Source of the DNA: a virus
Length of the DNA stretch: 45,110 nucleotides
IMG/VR virus record: IMGVR_UViG_3300035670_012729
Coordinates: 1 to 45,110 of that record
Reading direction: 5' to 3' (one strand)
The notes under the pieces: model-generated
What the model saw: only the letters and a program-made list of their open reading frames with translations
Told to the model about the DNA's origin: nothing
Database searches by the model: none
Made by a program: the position numbers and the translations under genes
In this document: piece by piece, positions 8,432 through 15,437 of the stretch
Position numbering within the stretch: the stretch's first letter is position 1
Layout of the letters: each line of letters opens with the position of its first letter

Positions 8432-8890
8432 TTACAGCCGCTCGACTCGGTACCGGGACAATGTTGCCCCGGCCTCCTCCATCTGCTCCGGGGTGAGGTC
8501 AATCCCCCGGAGCTCTGCCGGCAGTCGTGGCATATCCACCACGACTACCTCGTCTGCTTCCGCCGCCAGATGCAGCGGCAGGCTACCGTAGACAACGCGA
8601 CCAGCCACTTGGTCTGGGCTGGTCACGTGGGAGATAACCTCTCCTGTGACCCCTTGCGTTTCCAGCCATGCCACTAGTCCGGCATGGCGAGTGACAACGA
8701 TGGGGTCCACTGCCGCTTTTGGCAGCGGCCTTTTTTCTACATCCCACATTTTACAAATTTGCAGGATGTGGGACTTTTGTTCTGGAGAAATGATCTGAAA
8801 TTCCTGCATTCTCCAACCTACCGACTCCCAGTTCGGGAAGCGGTTTGGGTGCATTTGCACCCAATCTAAAATCAAATTTTCTTCCATCAT
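8432..8890 (-). CDS. Csx16-like protein (putative type III CRISPR ring nuclease family), with extra N-terminal region
   Basis: 152 residues from ATG 8890, with GGGAGGTG seven bases upstream. Residues about 62-152 match my memory of the Csx16 (Cas_VVA1548) family: a strand with VVTRHAGLVAWL, then VISHV, VVYGSLPLHLAAE, and the signature LPAELRGIDLTPEQM near the end. Csx16 occurs beside type III CRISPR loci and has been assigned to the extrinsic ring nucleases that degrade cyclic oligoadenylate. A phage copy would fit an anti-CRISPR role, by analogy with AcrIII-1. Residues 1-60 (with DWVQMHPNRFPNWE) are unrecognised. It is the third gene of the operon from the promoter at 9942-9970. Confidence 0.6.
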   Translation of the reverse strand: MMEENLILDWVQMHPNRFPNWESVGWRMQEFQIISPEQKSHILQICKMWDVEKRPLPKAAVDPIVVTRHAGLVAWLETQGVTGEVISHVTSPDQVAGRVVYGSLPLHLAAEADEVVVVDMPRLPAELRGIDLTPEQMEEAGATLSRYRVERL

Positions 8891-9008
8891 TAGTGCACCT
8901 CCCAGTGCTGGTCTCCCCTCTGCATTTGCCGGCTTGGGACGGTCAGCTGGACACCTGCCAGCTGGCTGCATTAGAGTGCCTGGTTTAGCCGCCAGGCTCG
9001 GCACTGGG
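8891..9008 (-). promoter_or_regulatory. Structured intergenic leader, copy A
   Basis: 118 bp between the stop of the 9009 gene and the Csx16-like start. On the minus strand it contains three pairings: CCCAGTGC (9001-9008) with GCACTGGG (8901-8908) beside the SD site, a GCCTGG/CCAGGC hairpin, and a 7-bp stem (8944-8950 with 8958-8964). It is closely related to copies B (9591-9706) and C (14829-14930). Confidence 0.65.
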
Positions 9009-9590
9009 TTATTCGTCAACCTCCTTGTCCAGAGTGGCCAGGAGTGCCCATGCCACTGCCTGGTCGTCTTCCGGTTCCGGTGCCGGCTGCCCGGCTACTG
9101 CCAGGCCACCGGCGTCCACTTCAAAGCGAAGTGGAACGGTCTGCCACCCCATATAGGATGGCTGGAAAACTTCCACCTCCCGAATTGTCATCTCCTCTTC
9201 AACCGGATGGTTGAGGAAGAGCGGCCAGCAGAGTGGGGCCAGGTCGCCCAGCCACACTCGAATCCCCTGGTTGAGCTTCCCGTACATGCTGACATGTATG
9301 GTCGCTCGGACTGGGAAGTCCCCAGTCACAACATCCCGGCATTCCCGGAGGCGGTAGTTTTCCGCCCCCGACATTCCCACCTTGCGTTCGGTGGCGTACG
9401 GATTGCGGCGGCTACCCGCCGCCGCGTTGGCGGCCTCCCGCATGGCTGGCCATGCCTCGATTGCCAGGGCCAAATGCCCGGGGCGGGGAGCCGGGCCCGA
9501 CAGGTGGCCCATCACGAACTGCGTGCCATCGATTGCGATGGCAAAACGACCATTGCTCTCCGTCACAAAGTGCTTGATGAAGTTTTCCAT
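9009..9590 (-). CDS. Hypothetical protein of accessory operon
   Basis: 193 residues starting at ATG 9590 with GGGAGGTG upstream. No membrane segment or known motif was recognised. The C-terminal end is acidic (EPEDDQAVAWALLATLDKE). It sits second in the three-gene operon that ends with the Csx16-like gene, so a counter-defence or host-takeover role is possible but not shown. It is flanked on both sides by copies of the structured leader, so each downstream gene carries its own translation-control region. Confidence 0.65.
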   Translation of the reverse strand: MENFIKHFVTESNGRFAIAIDGTQFVMGHLSGPAPRPGHLALAIEAWPAMREAANAAAGSRRNPYATERKVGMSGAENYRLRECRDVVTGDFPVRATIHVSMYGKLNQGIRVWLGDLAPLCWPLFLNHPVEEEMTIREVEVFQPSYMGWQTVPLRFEVDAGGLAVAGQPAPEPEDDQAVAWALLATLDKEVDE

Positions 9591-9706
9591 TTCACACCTC
9601 CCAGTGCGTTACTCCCCTCTGCATTTGCCGGCTTGGGACGGTCAGCTGGACACCTGCCAGCTGGCTGCATTAGAGGCCTGGATTAGCCGCCAGGCTCGGC
9701 ATTGGT
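9591..9706 (-). promoter_or_regulatory. Structured intergenic leader, copy B
   Basis: 116 bp filling the gap between two genes. Its core is identical to copy A, including the stem CAGCTGG/CCAGCTG, the GCCTGG/CCAGGC hairpin and the GGGAGGTG ribosome site. The outer stem has one A-C mismatch relative to copy A. Confidence 0.65.
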
Positions 9707-9883
9707 TTACTCTGCTGCATCCTCCTCGGGCTTCTCAGGCCCGAAAATGGATTCGATAATTCGAACTTTTTCTTCCACTGACATTTCTTCGAACTTTTCT
9801 TCTTCTACTACTGCGGCCGGGTCTACGTAGTCTGCCCAAGCCTGAAAATTGCTGGCCATTTCTTGTATTGTTGGCGTTTTCAT
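9707..9883 (-). CDS. Small acidic protein, first gene of operon
   Basis: 58 residues from ATG 9883, with GGGAGGTG five bases upstream. Strongly acidic (more than ten Glu), predicted helical, with EEKFEEMSVEEKVRIIESIF in the middle and no Cys. It is the first gene after the promoter at 9942-9970, so probably the most abundant product of that operon. Small acidic early phage proteins are often anti-defence proteins or DNA mimics; that is only a possibility here. Confidence 0.65.
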   Translation of the reverse strand: MKTPTIQEMASNFQAWADYVDPAAVVEEEKFEEMSVEEKVRIIESIFGPEKPEEDAAE

Positions 9884-9920
9884 GTTGCACCTCCCAGTGC
9901 GTGTGGGGGCGAACCCCCGT
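9884..9920 (-). promoter_or_regulatory. 5' UTR hairpins of the P1 transcript
   Basis: On the minus strand a GGGGG-UUCG-CCCCC hairpin (9905-9918) is followed by GCAC-UGGGAG-GUGC, which places the SD sequence in the loop of a small hairpin directly before the ATG at 9883. Confidence 0.6.
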
Positions 9921-9941
9921 TTGTTTTTGACTGATATACAT

Positions 9942-9970
9942 AGTATAGCAGGGTTCGCACCAAAAGTCAA
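9942..9970 (-). promoter_or_regulatory. Sigma70-like promoter P1
   Basis: On the minus strand TTGACT (9965-9970), a 17-bp spacer and TATACT (9942-9947). It lies in a gap between genes, reads into the 58-residue acidic protein, and is nearly identical in layout to P2 at 15489-15517. Confidence 0.8.
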
Positions 9971-9992
9971 CAGGTTTCCGAAAAACTCATCC

Positions 9993-10439
9993 TTAAATTT
10001 TCTGGCGATTCTCCAGCAAAAGCCTGGCGTCCGGCTCGGTGTAGTAGGCACCGTCGTCGTCCACCAGCACCCAGCCGTCGGCAGGATGCCACTCGATTGT
10101 GTGGTCAGGCATGCGCTGGCTGAGCGCTCGCAGTCTGGCTGGAGGGGTCAGCAGGATCTGCCTGGCCACGACGACGCCCATGCCCAGCACGCCGACGGCG
10201 GCCACGACTACCAGTCCGACCAACGCGTAGGTCAGTGCCAGCCTGGCGGTGGCTGCGCCTTCGGCTGCAACCCACATGCGTGCCTCGGCGTCGATGCGTG
10301 CACGCTCGGTCAGTGCGGTCTCGCGCAGCTGCACACGCTCGGTGCGCCCAGCTTCGATCATCTCGACGACGCTGGTCGCCGACGGCAACATGACGACTAC
10401 GATGCAGACGAGCGCTGCCAGCACGATCAGTTTTGTCAT
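9993..10439 (-). CDS. Membrane protein, hypothetical
   Basis: 148 residues starting at ATG 10439, with GGAGG eight bases upstream; the upstream extension of the frame lacks a ribosome site. It has an N-terminal hydrophobic segment (TKLIVLAALVCIVVVML), a charged helical region, a second membrane segment (LTYALVGLVVVAAVGVLGMG) and a soluble C-terminal domain with WHPADGWVLVDDDGAYY. It overlaps the upstream gene by ATGA. Function unknown; it is part of a cluster of small membrane proteins at the end of the long leftward operon. Confidence 0.65.
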   Translation of the reverse strand: MTKLIVLAALVCIVVVMLPSATSVVEMIEAGRTERVQLRETALTERARIDAEARMWVAAEGAATARLALTYALVGLVVVAAVGVLGMGVVVARQILLTPPARLRALSQRMPDHTIEWHPADGWVLVDDDGAYYTEPDARLLLENRQKI

Positions 10440-10702
10440 TTTCGCCTCCGGGCCCGACGAGGGGCAGGGAACAGTACGCGGCGCAACCATCGCCCGAAGT
10501 CGGGCAGCTCACCTGGCGGACATTTGACGACCACGATGACGGCACCGATGGGCGCCAGCACCAGCAGCGTCAGCGCCATTGCAGTGCCTGGCCCCTGGCC
10601 CAGCAGGGCAGTCAGGATGCCGGTCGCTTTGTCGTATTGTCCCAGCAGGATGCATCCTACTGCAATCACCCCTAGTAATCCTGCATATCCGATCCATGTC
10701 AT
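10436..10702 (-). CDS. Small membrane protein, hypothetical
   Basis: 88 residues with two hydrophobic segments (residues 4-22 and about 40-60) and a strongly basic C-terminus (RRVLFPAPRRARRRK) that should lie in the cytoplasm. The start ATG 10702 has GGAGGAGAGGG upstream, and its stop overlaps the next start (ATGA). Not recognised; a small inner-membrane protein. Confidence 0.6.
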   Translation of the reverse strand: MTWIGYAGLLGVIAVGCILLGQYDKATGILTALLGQGPGTAMALTLLVLAPIGAVIVVVKCPPGELPDFGRWLRRVLFPAPRRARRRK

Positions 10703-10749
10703 TTGCCCTCTCCTCCCCTCCCCTGCTGTCGTTGAATGCCTCTGTTTTT

Positions 10750-10823
10750 CAGTCTGACCTCTGGACTAGGTTAGTTAGTCAGTTGACTGACTAGACTTCT
10801 GACTATAGTCAGTCGGCCGACTA
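10750..10823. repeat. GACT/AGTC palindrome cluster
   Basis: Ten GACT or AGTC tetramers in 73 bp. They include the perfect palindromes GACTATAGTC (10801-10810) and AGTCGGCCGACT (10811-10822), and the stem TAGTCAG-TTGA-CTGACTA (10776-10793). The cluster lies in the 118-bp gap between two minus-strand genes. It could be an operator or a folded processing site; there is no U-run for a standard terminator. Confidence 0.6.
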
Positions 10824-11555
10824 ACCATCCTGCCCACAATATCGGGCCAGATGGCTCAGCGCTGCCGCCTGGTCGGTGACCGTCAACACCGTCGTGCGTC
10901 CCTCGGTGTGCCAGATACCGCTCTCGGTGACGAGCTCGTGCGCTGCCCGCCACTGCCCCTGGCTCCAGTCGTGCTCCCGAACCATAAAATCTTTGGCGAA
11001 TCGTTGGCCGGTGGTGGCCAGCCGCACCAGTTGCCGTGCATCCTCATACGTGTTGTCGCCCTCGAATTCCGTTGCTGGGCGTTCCGGCGCAACGTAGTTG
11101 GGCTGCACTGCATGCTGCGCACGATGCAGCAGCATGGTCGATTTCTGCTCAGCCTCCTGCGCTCTGGCCAACTGGGCGGTCAGCTGCGCAATCTGCATTT
11201 CTGCATCAGCCAGGGCAGCCTCGGCCGCTTCCGCCGCCTCGAGCAATTCCATTATTTCGCCGGCTTGCTCTCTCTCGTCCAGCGAGGTGCGCCACATCAT
11301 GAGTGCGCCAAACGCAACGCCGCCCAGTGCAACGCCCAGCACCACCCAGATCAGCATATCGCCCGGCCACGGCGATGCAACGACGTGCAGAAGGTATCCC
11401 AAGATTTGCGCTGCAACGCGCATGCCCAGGATGCCGACGGTCACCCCGATCCACATGCCGAAATTATCCCACCATGTTGCGTTGACCTGCGCACGCGTTT
11501 GCACCGACCGCTGGGGTACGGTCGGTGCAGTGGGCGGAATGTAATTACTCGCCAA
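10821..11555 (-). CDS. Membrane protein with coiled coil
   Basis: 244 residues. No ATG fits the N-terminus; the frame suggests TTG 11555, with a weak GGGCTCC site upstream, overlapping the 31-residue gene by 11 bp. After about 25 residues come two hydrophobic segments (around residues 30-57 and 66-87). A long Ala/Glu/Gln-rich coiled coil follows (residues 90-150, EAAEAAEAALADAEMQIAQL), then a soluble C-terminal domain (residues 160-244) that looks winged-helix-like but is not assignable. The cluster has several other membrane and coiled-coil proteins that may form one complex. Confidence 0.6.
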   Translation of the reverse strand: MASNYIPPTAPTVPQRSVQTRAQVNATWWDNFGMWIGVTVGILGMRVAAQILGYLLHVVASPWPGDMLIWVVLGVALGGVAFGALMMWRTSLDEREQAGEIMELLEAAEAAEAALADAEMQIAQLTAQLARAQEAEQKSTMLLHRAQHAVQPNYVAPERPATEFEGDNTYEDARQLVRLATTGQRFAKDFMVREHDWSQGQWRAAHELVTESGIWHTEGRTTVLTVTDQAAALSHLARYCGQDG

Positions 11556-11640
11556 TGGAGCCCAGCCACATCACTGCCACCATTGCAACAACAATGATGG
11601 TGCCGATGATGCCGACACCCAGCACAAGTGCATCAATCAT
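11545..11640 (-). CDS. 31-residue single-pass membrane peptide
   Basis: A short frame from ATG 11640, overlapping the upstream stop by ATGA; the overlap and position argue for translation. Almost the whole peptide is one hydrophobic helix (LVLGVGIIGTIIVVAMVAVMWL). Confidence 0.5.
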   Translation of the reverse strand: MIDALVLGVGIIGTIIVVAMVAVMWLGSIGE

Positions 11641-12305
11641 GCATGCACCTCCTGCGCACGACGCACCCAGCTGCGCACCGTCGACGACTTTGCGCCGAGC
11701 TGCTGCGTGATTTGCGCAACTGAGCATCCCTCTGCGTGCATCTGCAGCGCGTGCGCCTTCACGTCTATCACTGGGATGTCAGACTGAGCCGGCTTGGCAT
11801 GCACATGCACGCGTGCACGTTGCACCGGCTCTGCATGCACGACCTGGTCGATGGCGGGTGCAATCGAAGGCGCAACTGGTTGTTCAACTGGTTGTTCAAC
11901 TGGTTGCACCGACTCTTCGTGCGCTGCATCTACGAGTAGGTGGCTGTAGCGTGCCATTGCAACGGGCAACGCAACGCTGATTAGCCAGGCTGGTGCAGCT
12001 GCAACACTGGCCAGATTGACGCCATGCAGCGCGTAGTAGGCCAGATTGATGCAGATGGATGCCACGGCGAAAATGTAGCTCTCGACGTTGCGCCGTTGCA
12101 CGACGAAGAGCAGTACGGCCAGCTCCAGCGCAACAGCGTAGCTGTAGCTGTGCAGCGTTGCGCCCAGGCCGTGTCCTGCAACGGCCAGGCGGAATACGTC
12201 TGCGGCATGCGGCAGCTGCGCAACGAGTGCGGTCACCAGTACCGCCAGCGTTGCAACCGGCGTGCGCAGAAACGAGATTGCACGTGCACCTGCATTGTTA
12301 GTCAT
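11637..12305 (-). CDS. Polytopic membrane protein with C-terminal helix-turn-helix domain
   Basis: 222 residues from ATG 12305 with GGAGG eight bases upstream. About four hydrophobic segments occupy residues 12-130. A Pro/Val/Gln linker with a tandem VEQPVEQPV repeat follows. The last 45 residues form a helix-turn-helix (KAHALQMHAEGCSVAQITQQLG, then SSTVRSWVRRAQ). The layout recalls plasmid DUF2637-type membrane proteins with C-terminal HTH domains, from memory. It could tether phage DNA to the membrane or act as a membrane-bound regulator. It overlaps the coiled-coil gene upstream by eight bases. Confidence 0.65.
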   Translation of the reverse strand: MTNNAGARAISFLRTPVATLAVLVTALVAQLPHAADVFRLAVAGHGLGATLHSYSYAVALELAVLLFVVQRRNVESYIFAVASICINLAYYALHGVNLASVAAAPAWLISVALPVAMARYSHLLVDAAHEESVQPVEQPVEQPVAPSIAPAIDQVVHAEPVQRARVHVHAKPAQSDIPVIDVKAHALQMHAEGCSVAQITQQLGAKSSTVRSWVRRAQEVHA

Positions 12306-12747
12306 TGTTGTGCCTCCGGGTATTGAGCTGGCGATAGAGAAGCGCGCATCGCTCCTGCAATCCGGCGATGGTGCGCTGCGCCTGTGCGTTTTCGACCGCG
12401 AGTCGTGCAGCGCGGCGGCGCTCGACATCCGTGCGCTGCTGCTCAGCCTGGACCAGTGCGTGCAACTGATTGCGTTCCGCCAGTGCGTGCAACTGATTGC
12501 GTTCCACCTGGATTGCAGCGAGTTCGGCCTGGGCTGCCTCGAGTGCGTTGCGCAGCGCAGCGACCTCCAGTGCAGGGAGGTCAACGGTGGGTGGCGGTGT
12601 GGACGTGCGCATGTCCAGTTGCAACTGTAACTGTTGCGCAACTGTTTGGAAGTGCAACGCATCTCGCCGCGTTTCCCCCAACTGGTATTGCAGGTCGTCA
12701 ATTTGCGTCTGCATCGCATTGATGCGTTCGTGCAGGTCAATCGTCAT
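12298..12747 (-). CDS. Coiled-coil protein, hypothetical
   Basis: 149 residues from ATG 12747 with GGAGAG eight bases upstream. It is almost entirely predicted coiled coil, rich in Gln, Ala, Leu and Arg. An exact 27-bp tandem duplication (about 12463-12516) gives a doubled ERNQLHAL motif. No catalytic motif. It overlaps the membrane-HTH gene by eight bases, so the two are probably translated in a coupled way and may interact. Confidence 0.6.
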   Translation of the reverse strand: MTIDLHERINAMQTQIDDLQYQLGETRRDALHFQTVAQQLQLQLDMRTSTPPPTVDLPALEVAALRNALEAAQAELAAIQVERNQLHALAERNQLHALVQAEQQRTDVERRRAARLAVENAQAQRTIAGLQERCALLYRQLNTRRHNND

Positions 12748-12772
12748 GCGTTTCTCTCCTGATAGTACGGAT

Positions 12773-12804
12773 GCCCGGGAGTCTGTGCGCAACACCTCCC
12801 GGGC
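12773..12804 (-). promoter_or_regulatory. Leader hairpin upstream of coiled-coil gene
   Basis: A perfect 9-bp stem (GCCCGGGAG 12773-12781 with CTCCCGGGC 12796-12804) and 14-nt loop in the 135-bp gap 12748-12882. No U-run follows, so it is more likely an RNA-stability or processing hairpin than a terminator. Confidence 0.5.
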
Positions 12805-12882
12805 CTTGACCCGGTCCACTTTACGGCCGATCTTCAATTTGGAGGTGCGCCGTGCGCAACTGACACCGGGCTCCAGGGTTAT

Positions 12883-12972
12883 TTACGGTACCGACACCAT
12901 CGCCCCGGCAGCGGCCAGGACGATGATCACCACTGCGGCCGCCACGAGGGAAAAACAGCTGAATCTATCCAT
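12883..12972 (-). CDS. 29-residue single-pass membrane peptide
   Basis: A short frame from ATG 12972 with GAGGAA five bases upstream, overlapping the Cys-rich gene by eight bases. It has a short charged start (MDRF) and then one hydrophobic helix (VAAAVVIIVLAAAGAMV). Size, ribosome site and coupling match the other tiny membrane peptides of this operon. Confidence 0.5.
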   Translation of the reverse strand: MDRFSCFSLVAAAVVIIVLAAAGAMVSVP

Positions 12973-13153
12973 AGATTCCTCGCAGTGGCCGCCCCTCGTA
13001 GCGCTCCCGGCTGTGGCATGCACAGTCGGGCGAACTGCAGATGTGCAACGTGTGGCGCACATCTGCCCTGCACACGCACAGGTTCTGGCGTGGGCAGCGC
13101 GTCTGACAGCGCTCGCTCTCGCGTGTTGTTGGTGCTGGCAGTAGAGGTTTCAT
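12965..13153 (-). CDS. Cys-rich putative zinc-binding protein
   Basis: 62 residues from ATG 13153 with GGAGG six bases upstream. It contains seven Cys and several His in the order CQTRC, then CVC, then H-T-L-H-I-C, then DCACH, which could bind one or two zinc ions. Basic overall. Not recognised; perhaps a small nucleic-acid-binding or adaptor protein. Confidence 0.5.
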   Translation of the reverse strand: MKPLLPAPTTRESERCQTRCPRQNLCVCRADVRHTLHICSSPDCACHSRERYEGRPLRGIYG

Positions 13154-13202
13154 GCTGCCTCCGTCGGTGGCTTGATGCCTGACCCGCCATGTGTTGGCCG
13201 TC

Positions 13203-13313
13203 TCACAGTCCACCTCCTGCCGACATCGACATGGCCAGCATGCCGATCAAACCGAATATGCCCAAACCCATCATGATGTAGAACAACACTCCGTACCCTC
13301 GCTCCTCATCCAT
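13203..13313 (-). CDS. 36-residue single-pass membrane peptide
   Basis: A short frame from ATG 13313 with AGGAG seven bases upstream. It has an acidic start (MDEERG) followed by one hydrophobic helix (GVLFYIMMGLGIFGLIGMLAM) and a Gly-rich end. It follows the RecT-like gene by about 45 bp. Confidence 0.5.
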   Translation of the reverse strand: MDEERGYGVLFYIMMGLGIFGLIGMLAMSMSAGGGL

Positions 13314-13356
13314 TGCAATCTCCTGCGCGTGTACCATGCGCGCCCCGGTGTGAGAA

Positions 13357-14181
13357 TTAGTGAGCCACTTCAGGTTCGGTGGCCAGGTCGATGCTGGCCG
13401 CCGAGAGTTTTGCCATGCGGTCGGCGTGGAACGCAGCCAACGCCGCCGCCTGATTTTTTGGAGTCAAACGCCCATCGAACTGGGCGTCAACGATGCGCTT
13501 GAATGCTGCCCGTGCAGCGTGGACGTTCTCGGACGCCCCAATTCCGACCGCCCAGTCGTATGCATCCTGGGGCGTCGTCCAGAATGTAACCTCTGCAGGG
13601 AGGTCGACGGGCTCAGCCACCGGCGCTGCCAGCTGTGGACGCTGGGGCTGGTCGATGACGTTCCCCTCGCCATCGACGGTAGCGCCCAGTTCCTCCGGCA
13701 CATAGACGGCACTGCCCGCAAACAGGTCCGGGCAGTACCAGCGCGCACCATTGCTGATCGCACGAGCGAACAGCATGTTGCGCGCAAACTTCGCCATGTT
13801 TTGGGTCCCCGCTGCCCGGGCATCGGCAGCGGTGAAGGTCGAGACCCCGAGCGGCTCCAACCGCCCACTGACGCGCTCGAAGAACTCGAGCTCGCATGCC
13901 TCTGGGTCGAGGCGGCGAACCCGGTAGTCGTATTTGGGGCTCGACTTGATCGCTGAGGCGATCAGATTGGCGCTCAGGGCCGGCCTGCCTTGGATGACGT
14001 GGATGCCCTGCACGGCAGCGAACGGGCCAAGGCCCATCTCACGGCCGGCAAGAATTTTGGTTGCCAGCTGGGCCACTGCTTGTTCGGCAGTGCCCTTGGC
14101 GTCGAAATACCCCGACGCCGCCAGCAACTTGGCTATTCCGGTCAATTCAGCCAGATCGCTCTGGCGCACGACTTCAGTCAT
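13357..14181 (-). CDS. RecT-like single-strand annealing protein
   Basis: 274 residues with the pattern seen in phage RecT-type proteins: an N-terminal helical region, then AGREMGLGPFAAVQGIHVI and GRPALSANLIASAI (residues about 46-80), and a strand-rich centre. The C-terminal third (after about residue 185, rich in Ala and Pro) looks like a separate flexible tail. Such proteins anneal single strands during phage recombination. A VRR-NUC nuclease and a primase-helicase are encoded elsewhere in the window. It overlaps the upstream gene by ATGA. Assignment is by remembered motif. Confidence 0.6.
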   Translation of the reverse strand: MTEVVRQSDLAELTGIAKLLAASGYFDAKGTAEQAVAQLATKILAGREMGLGPFAAVQGIHVIQGRPALSANLIASAIKSSPKYDYRVRRLDPEACELEFFERVSGRLEPLGVSTFTAADARAAGTQNMAKFARNMLFARAISNGARWYCPDLFAGSAVYVPEELGATVDGEGNVIDQPQRPQLAAPVAEPVDLPAEVTFWTTPQDAYDWAVGIGASENVHAARAAFKRIVDAQFDGRLTPKNQAAALAAFHADRMAKLSAASIDLATEPEVAH

Positions 14182-14393
14182 TGTTCCTCCCGTACAATTT
14201 CAAATGCGACTGCCCGATCGCCGTTGCGTAGCACTGCGCGCTGGGCGTTGCGCACAGTCACCGTCCACCCGCTGGCCTGACGGCGTTTTACCGCCAGGTC
14301 CAGCGTGTACATGGCTGTGTCCAGCTGACGCTCCTGGACGACGGGGTATCGTCCAGTCTGCGTCAGAAGCCACAGCGTCCACGACTCAGCCAC
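14178..14393 (-). CDS. Hypothetical protein
   Basis: 71 residues, alpha/beta in appearance, with no Cys and no membrane segment. Its stop overlaps the RecT-like start by ATGA and its start overlaps the upstream gene by eight bases, which supports translation in the operon. A RecT accessory or single-strand-binding role is conceivable but not shown. Confidence 0.55.
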   Translation of the reverse strand: MAESWTLWLLTQTGRYPVVQERQLDTAMYTLDLAVKRRQASGWTVTVRNAQRAVLRNGDRAVAFEIVREEQ

Positions 14394-14631
14394 GCTTGCT
14401 CCGTCGGTACGTGGCCTCGTCCGTCTCGTCCCAACCGATCTGGTTGAGACGGTAGGCGTTGGCGGCTGCCTGTCGATACCCCTGCTGTTGGGCAGAGGTC
14501 CGGCAGTCGCTCATCCGGCAGCCGGCTTCGAAGAGCCGGGCCCCGATCTCCCCCTCTGGAATGGGGGAGATATAATTTTTCTGGATGGAGTTTGCGGCGA
14601 TTTGCCGCAGGGTCTCGGAGGTCACGACCAC
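14386..14631 (-). CDS. Hypothetical protein
   Basis: 81 residues, basic at the C-terminus (YRRSKRG), with helical segments and two Cys near residue 40. The start overlaps the upstream gene by ten bases. Not recognised. Confidence 0.5.
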   Translation of the reverse strand: MVVTSETLRQIAANSIQKNYISPIPEGEIGARLFEAGCRMSDCRTSAQQQGYRQAAANAYRLNQIGWDETDEATYRRSKRG

Positions 14632-14828
14632 ACCTCCGTTGGGGGGAAAGTGTTGCTGGCAACCGGCATTCCGTCGCCGATTTCCAGCAGTTCGATGATA
14701 CCGGCCAGCTCGTGCATAGCGGCACGAGCTTCGGCGAATCCTTCCTGCATGATGTCATGCAGTAAAGCTTTGACGCGATCGAAATCGTCATCTCGCCCAG
14801 CGTCTTCCAGCATAAGGTCAGCCATCAT
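14622..14828 (-). CDS. Small acidic helical protein
   Basis: 68 residues, acidic, predicted almost fully helical (DFDRVKALLHDIMQEGFAEA). Two ATGs compete at 14828 and 14825; the second has the better spacing to GGGAGG. It is preceded by leader copy C. Not recognised. Confidence 0.55.
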   Translation of the reverse strand: MMADLMLEDAGRDDDFDRVKALLHDIMQEGFAEARAAMHELAGIIELLEIGDGMPVASNTFPPTEVWS

Positions 14829-14930
14829 GCACCTCCCAGTGCTACTCCCCTCTGCATTTATCCGGCTTGGGACGGGCGGCTGGACATCTGCCAGCCGGCT
14901 GCATTAGAGAGGGGCCGAAGCCCCTATTTC
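14829..14930 (-). promoter_or_regulatory. Structured intergenic leader, copy C
   Basis: 102 bp related to copies A and B. Its central stem reads CGGCTGG/CCAGCCG instead of CAGCTGG/CCAGCTG, so both partners changed and the pairing is kept. The upstream hairpin is replaced by GGGGC-UUCG-GCCCC. The SD site is again GCACTGGGAGGTGC. Confidence 0.65.
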
Positions 14931-15437
14931 CTACAGCGAAAACGCGTCTTTTCCTGGTGGCACCCAGCCAGGTGCCCAAACCAGCATGCCGGCGAAAACC
15001 TTTTTCTGGGTCCCGTCGACGATTTGGAGCGGCGGGGGAGCCACATCCACTGGGCAGGCGACCCAGGTCTGGCAAATCTGCCAGGCTGAGTCGAAGCTGG
15101 AGTCCTCGTAGACCTCCACGGTGTAGACCCGGTGCCCCTTGGGGCAGGAGTCTACAGCCTCGCGGCCCTCGTTGGTGAGGGCGATTGTAATTTCATCATT
15201 GATGCGCCACGCCACTGGGCGTGGGCGGGAAGTGGAAGTGGTGGGGGTGCCCTCTGGGATGTACTTGGCTACTTTGGCAGGGTCAACCTGCCAGGATTTT
15301 GTGGCGGCGTCCCAGCGTCCGCCGAGTTCGGATTTGATGATATCCTTGATTGGGAACGTGTTCCCCTGGAGAAACTGGCCTCCAAGGAGTGTGACTGTTG
15401 TTCCGTTGATTGTTACGTTCATCATTTTCGCCATCAT
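14931..15437 (-). CDS. Hypothetical protein, first gene of long leftward operon
   Basis: 168 residues from ATG 15437 (or 15434), with GGAGGTG just upstream. Residues about 30-55 contain IIKSELGGRWDAATKSWQV, a short motif found in many phage and plasmid proteins. A Thr/Ser/Pro linker follows, then a C-terminal half with CPKGH and other scattered Cys. It is the first gene after promoter P2 and should be expressed strongly and early. Confidence 0.6.
   Translation of the reverse strand: MMAKMMNVTINGTTVTLLGGQFLQGNTFPIKDIIKSELGGRWDAATKSWQVDPAKVAKYIPEGTPTTSTSRPRPVAWRINDEITIALTNEGREAVDSCPKGHRVYTVEVYEDSSFDSAWQICQTWVACPVDVAPPPLQIVDGTQKKVFAGMLVWAPGWVPPGKDAFSL

Noticed and set aside
8893-9019. N-terminal extension of the Csx16-like frame by 43 codons
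   Set aside because: The extension is encoded by the repeated leader element. The ATG at 8890 has an ideal SD, and similar leader-encoded extensions appear in front of unrelated genes.
12463-12516. 27-bp tandem duplication as a regulatory repeat
   Set aside because: It lies inside a coding coiled coil and keeps the heptad-like pattern, so a simple coding duplication explains it.
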